Assembly: GCA_026770585.1 (NCBI GenBank)
Contig: MU646348.1
Span: 282,921-308,011, forward strand
Source: Baffinella frigidus
Taxonomy: Eukaryota; Cryptophyceae; Cryptomonadales; Baffinellaceae
DNA length: 25,091 nt
Reading direction: 5' to 3'
Shown here: in pieces, positions 24,793 to 25,091 of the stretch
Layout of the letters: each line of letters opens with the position of its first letter
How positions within the stretch are numbered: the first letter of the stretch is position 1
Translations under genes and position numbers: made by a program
The notes under the pieces: generated by a model
What the model saw: the letters and a program-made list of their open reading frames with translations, nothing else
Told to the model about the DNA's origin: nothing
The model's database searches: none

Positions 24793-25091
24793 TGCCCCCG
24801 CTGCAGTATATGCTACCTCCTGCACCCGCTGCGCCCACTCTGCAGCACTTGCGAGGCCTCACACCCCCGCCTTCCACATCGCCTCAGTTGGGTTGAAAGT
24901 CATGAGCCTCAGGGTCTACGAACAAGAGTCACAGCCTCAGGTTATGAGACCCATGCTGTAGAAATCTTGTGTAAAGGGGTATCCGTGACTGGAGCTCATA
25001 TGCTTCACCATGGGATACCATGAGCCTCAGAACAAGGCTGACTTGGGTTCGGTGCGTGTAAGTGAGCATGGGAGCGATGTCGTATACCTTC

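Overview
The window looks like eukaryotic nuclear DNA from a protist, probably a photosynthetic one. The evidence is: plant-type telomeric heptamers (TTTAGGG and variants) scattered through the interior, split genes with many small exons, numerous short terminal-inverted-repeat (TIR) elements, long GA microsatellites and an 864-bp assembly gap. TTTAGGG telomeres are known from plants, green algae and dinoflagellates. Every intron of the best gene ends AG followed by G, and one has a GC donor; both traits have been reported for dinoflagellates, but I cannot fix the lineage from sequence alone. I found no rRNA, tRNA, operon or bacterial signal.

Left half (about 0.6-10.6 kb, minus strand): two split genes. 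The clearest is a 14-exon alpha/beta-hydrolase gene of the ABHD1/ABHD3, EMB8, YheT (COG0429) type, positions 10625 down to 3643. Its exons join without a stop or phase error into 394 codons carrying the Ser-Asp-His catalytic set. Downstream of it, also on the minus strand, is an unrecognised gene (2480 or 2507 down to 585) with at least four exons and a low-complexity Ser/Arg-rich tail. In both genes many introns are made almost wholly of degenerate CCCTAAA heptamers (sense strand). In several cases the splice sites themselves are heptamer sequence, for example GTAAACCC donors and AACCAG acceptors.

Middle (10.6-21.4 kb): mostly without genes. It holds long hairpins, a gap at 12100-12963, a broken C2H2 zinc-finger reading frame (plus strand, 13703-14186), seven copies of a TA-flanked MITE, a 33-bp minisatellite, GA-microsatellite blocks and several paired fold-back elements. 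One family is present twice as 150-bp copies, each with its own perfect 4-bp target duplication.

Right part (21.4-25.1 kb, minus strand): three exons of a TMEM50/UPF0220-type membrane protein gene (24465 down to 21426), one of them duplicated. Its introns hold further MITEs, including one MITE nested inside another.

The main observation is the relation between telomere-like heptamer arrays and introns: arrays start and stop at exon edges and appear to supply splice sites. A second pattern is that several exons have a partial extra copy of their splice-site end nearby. The three minus-strand genes are not obviously functionally linked.
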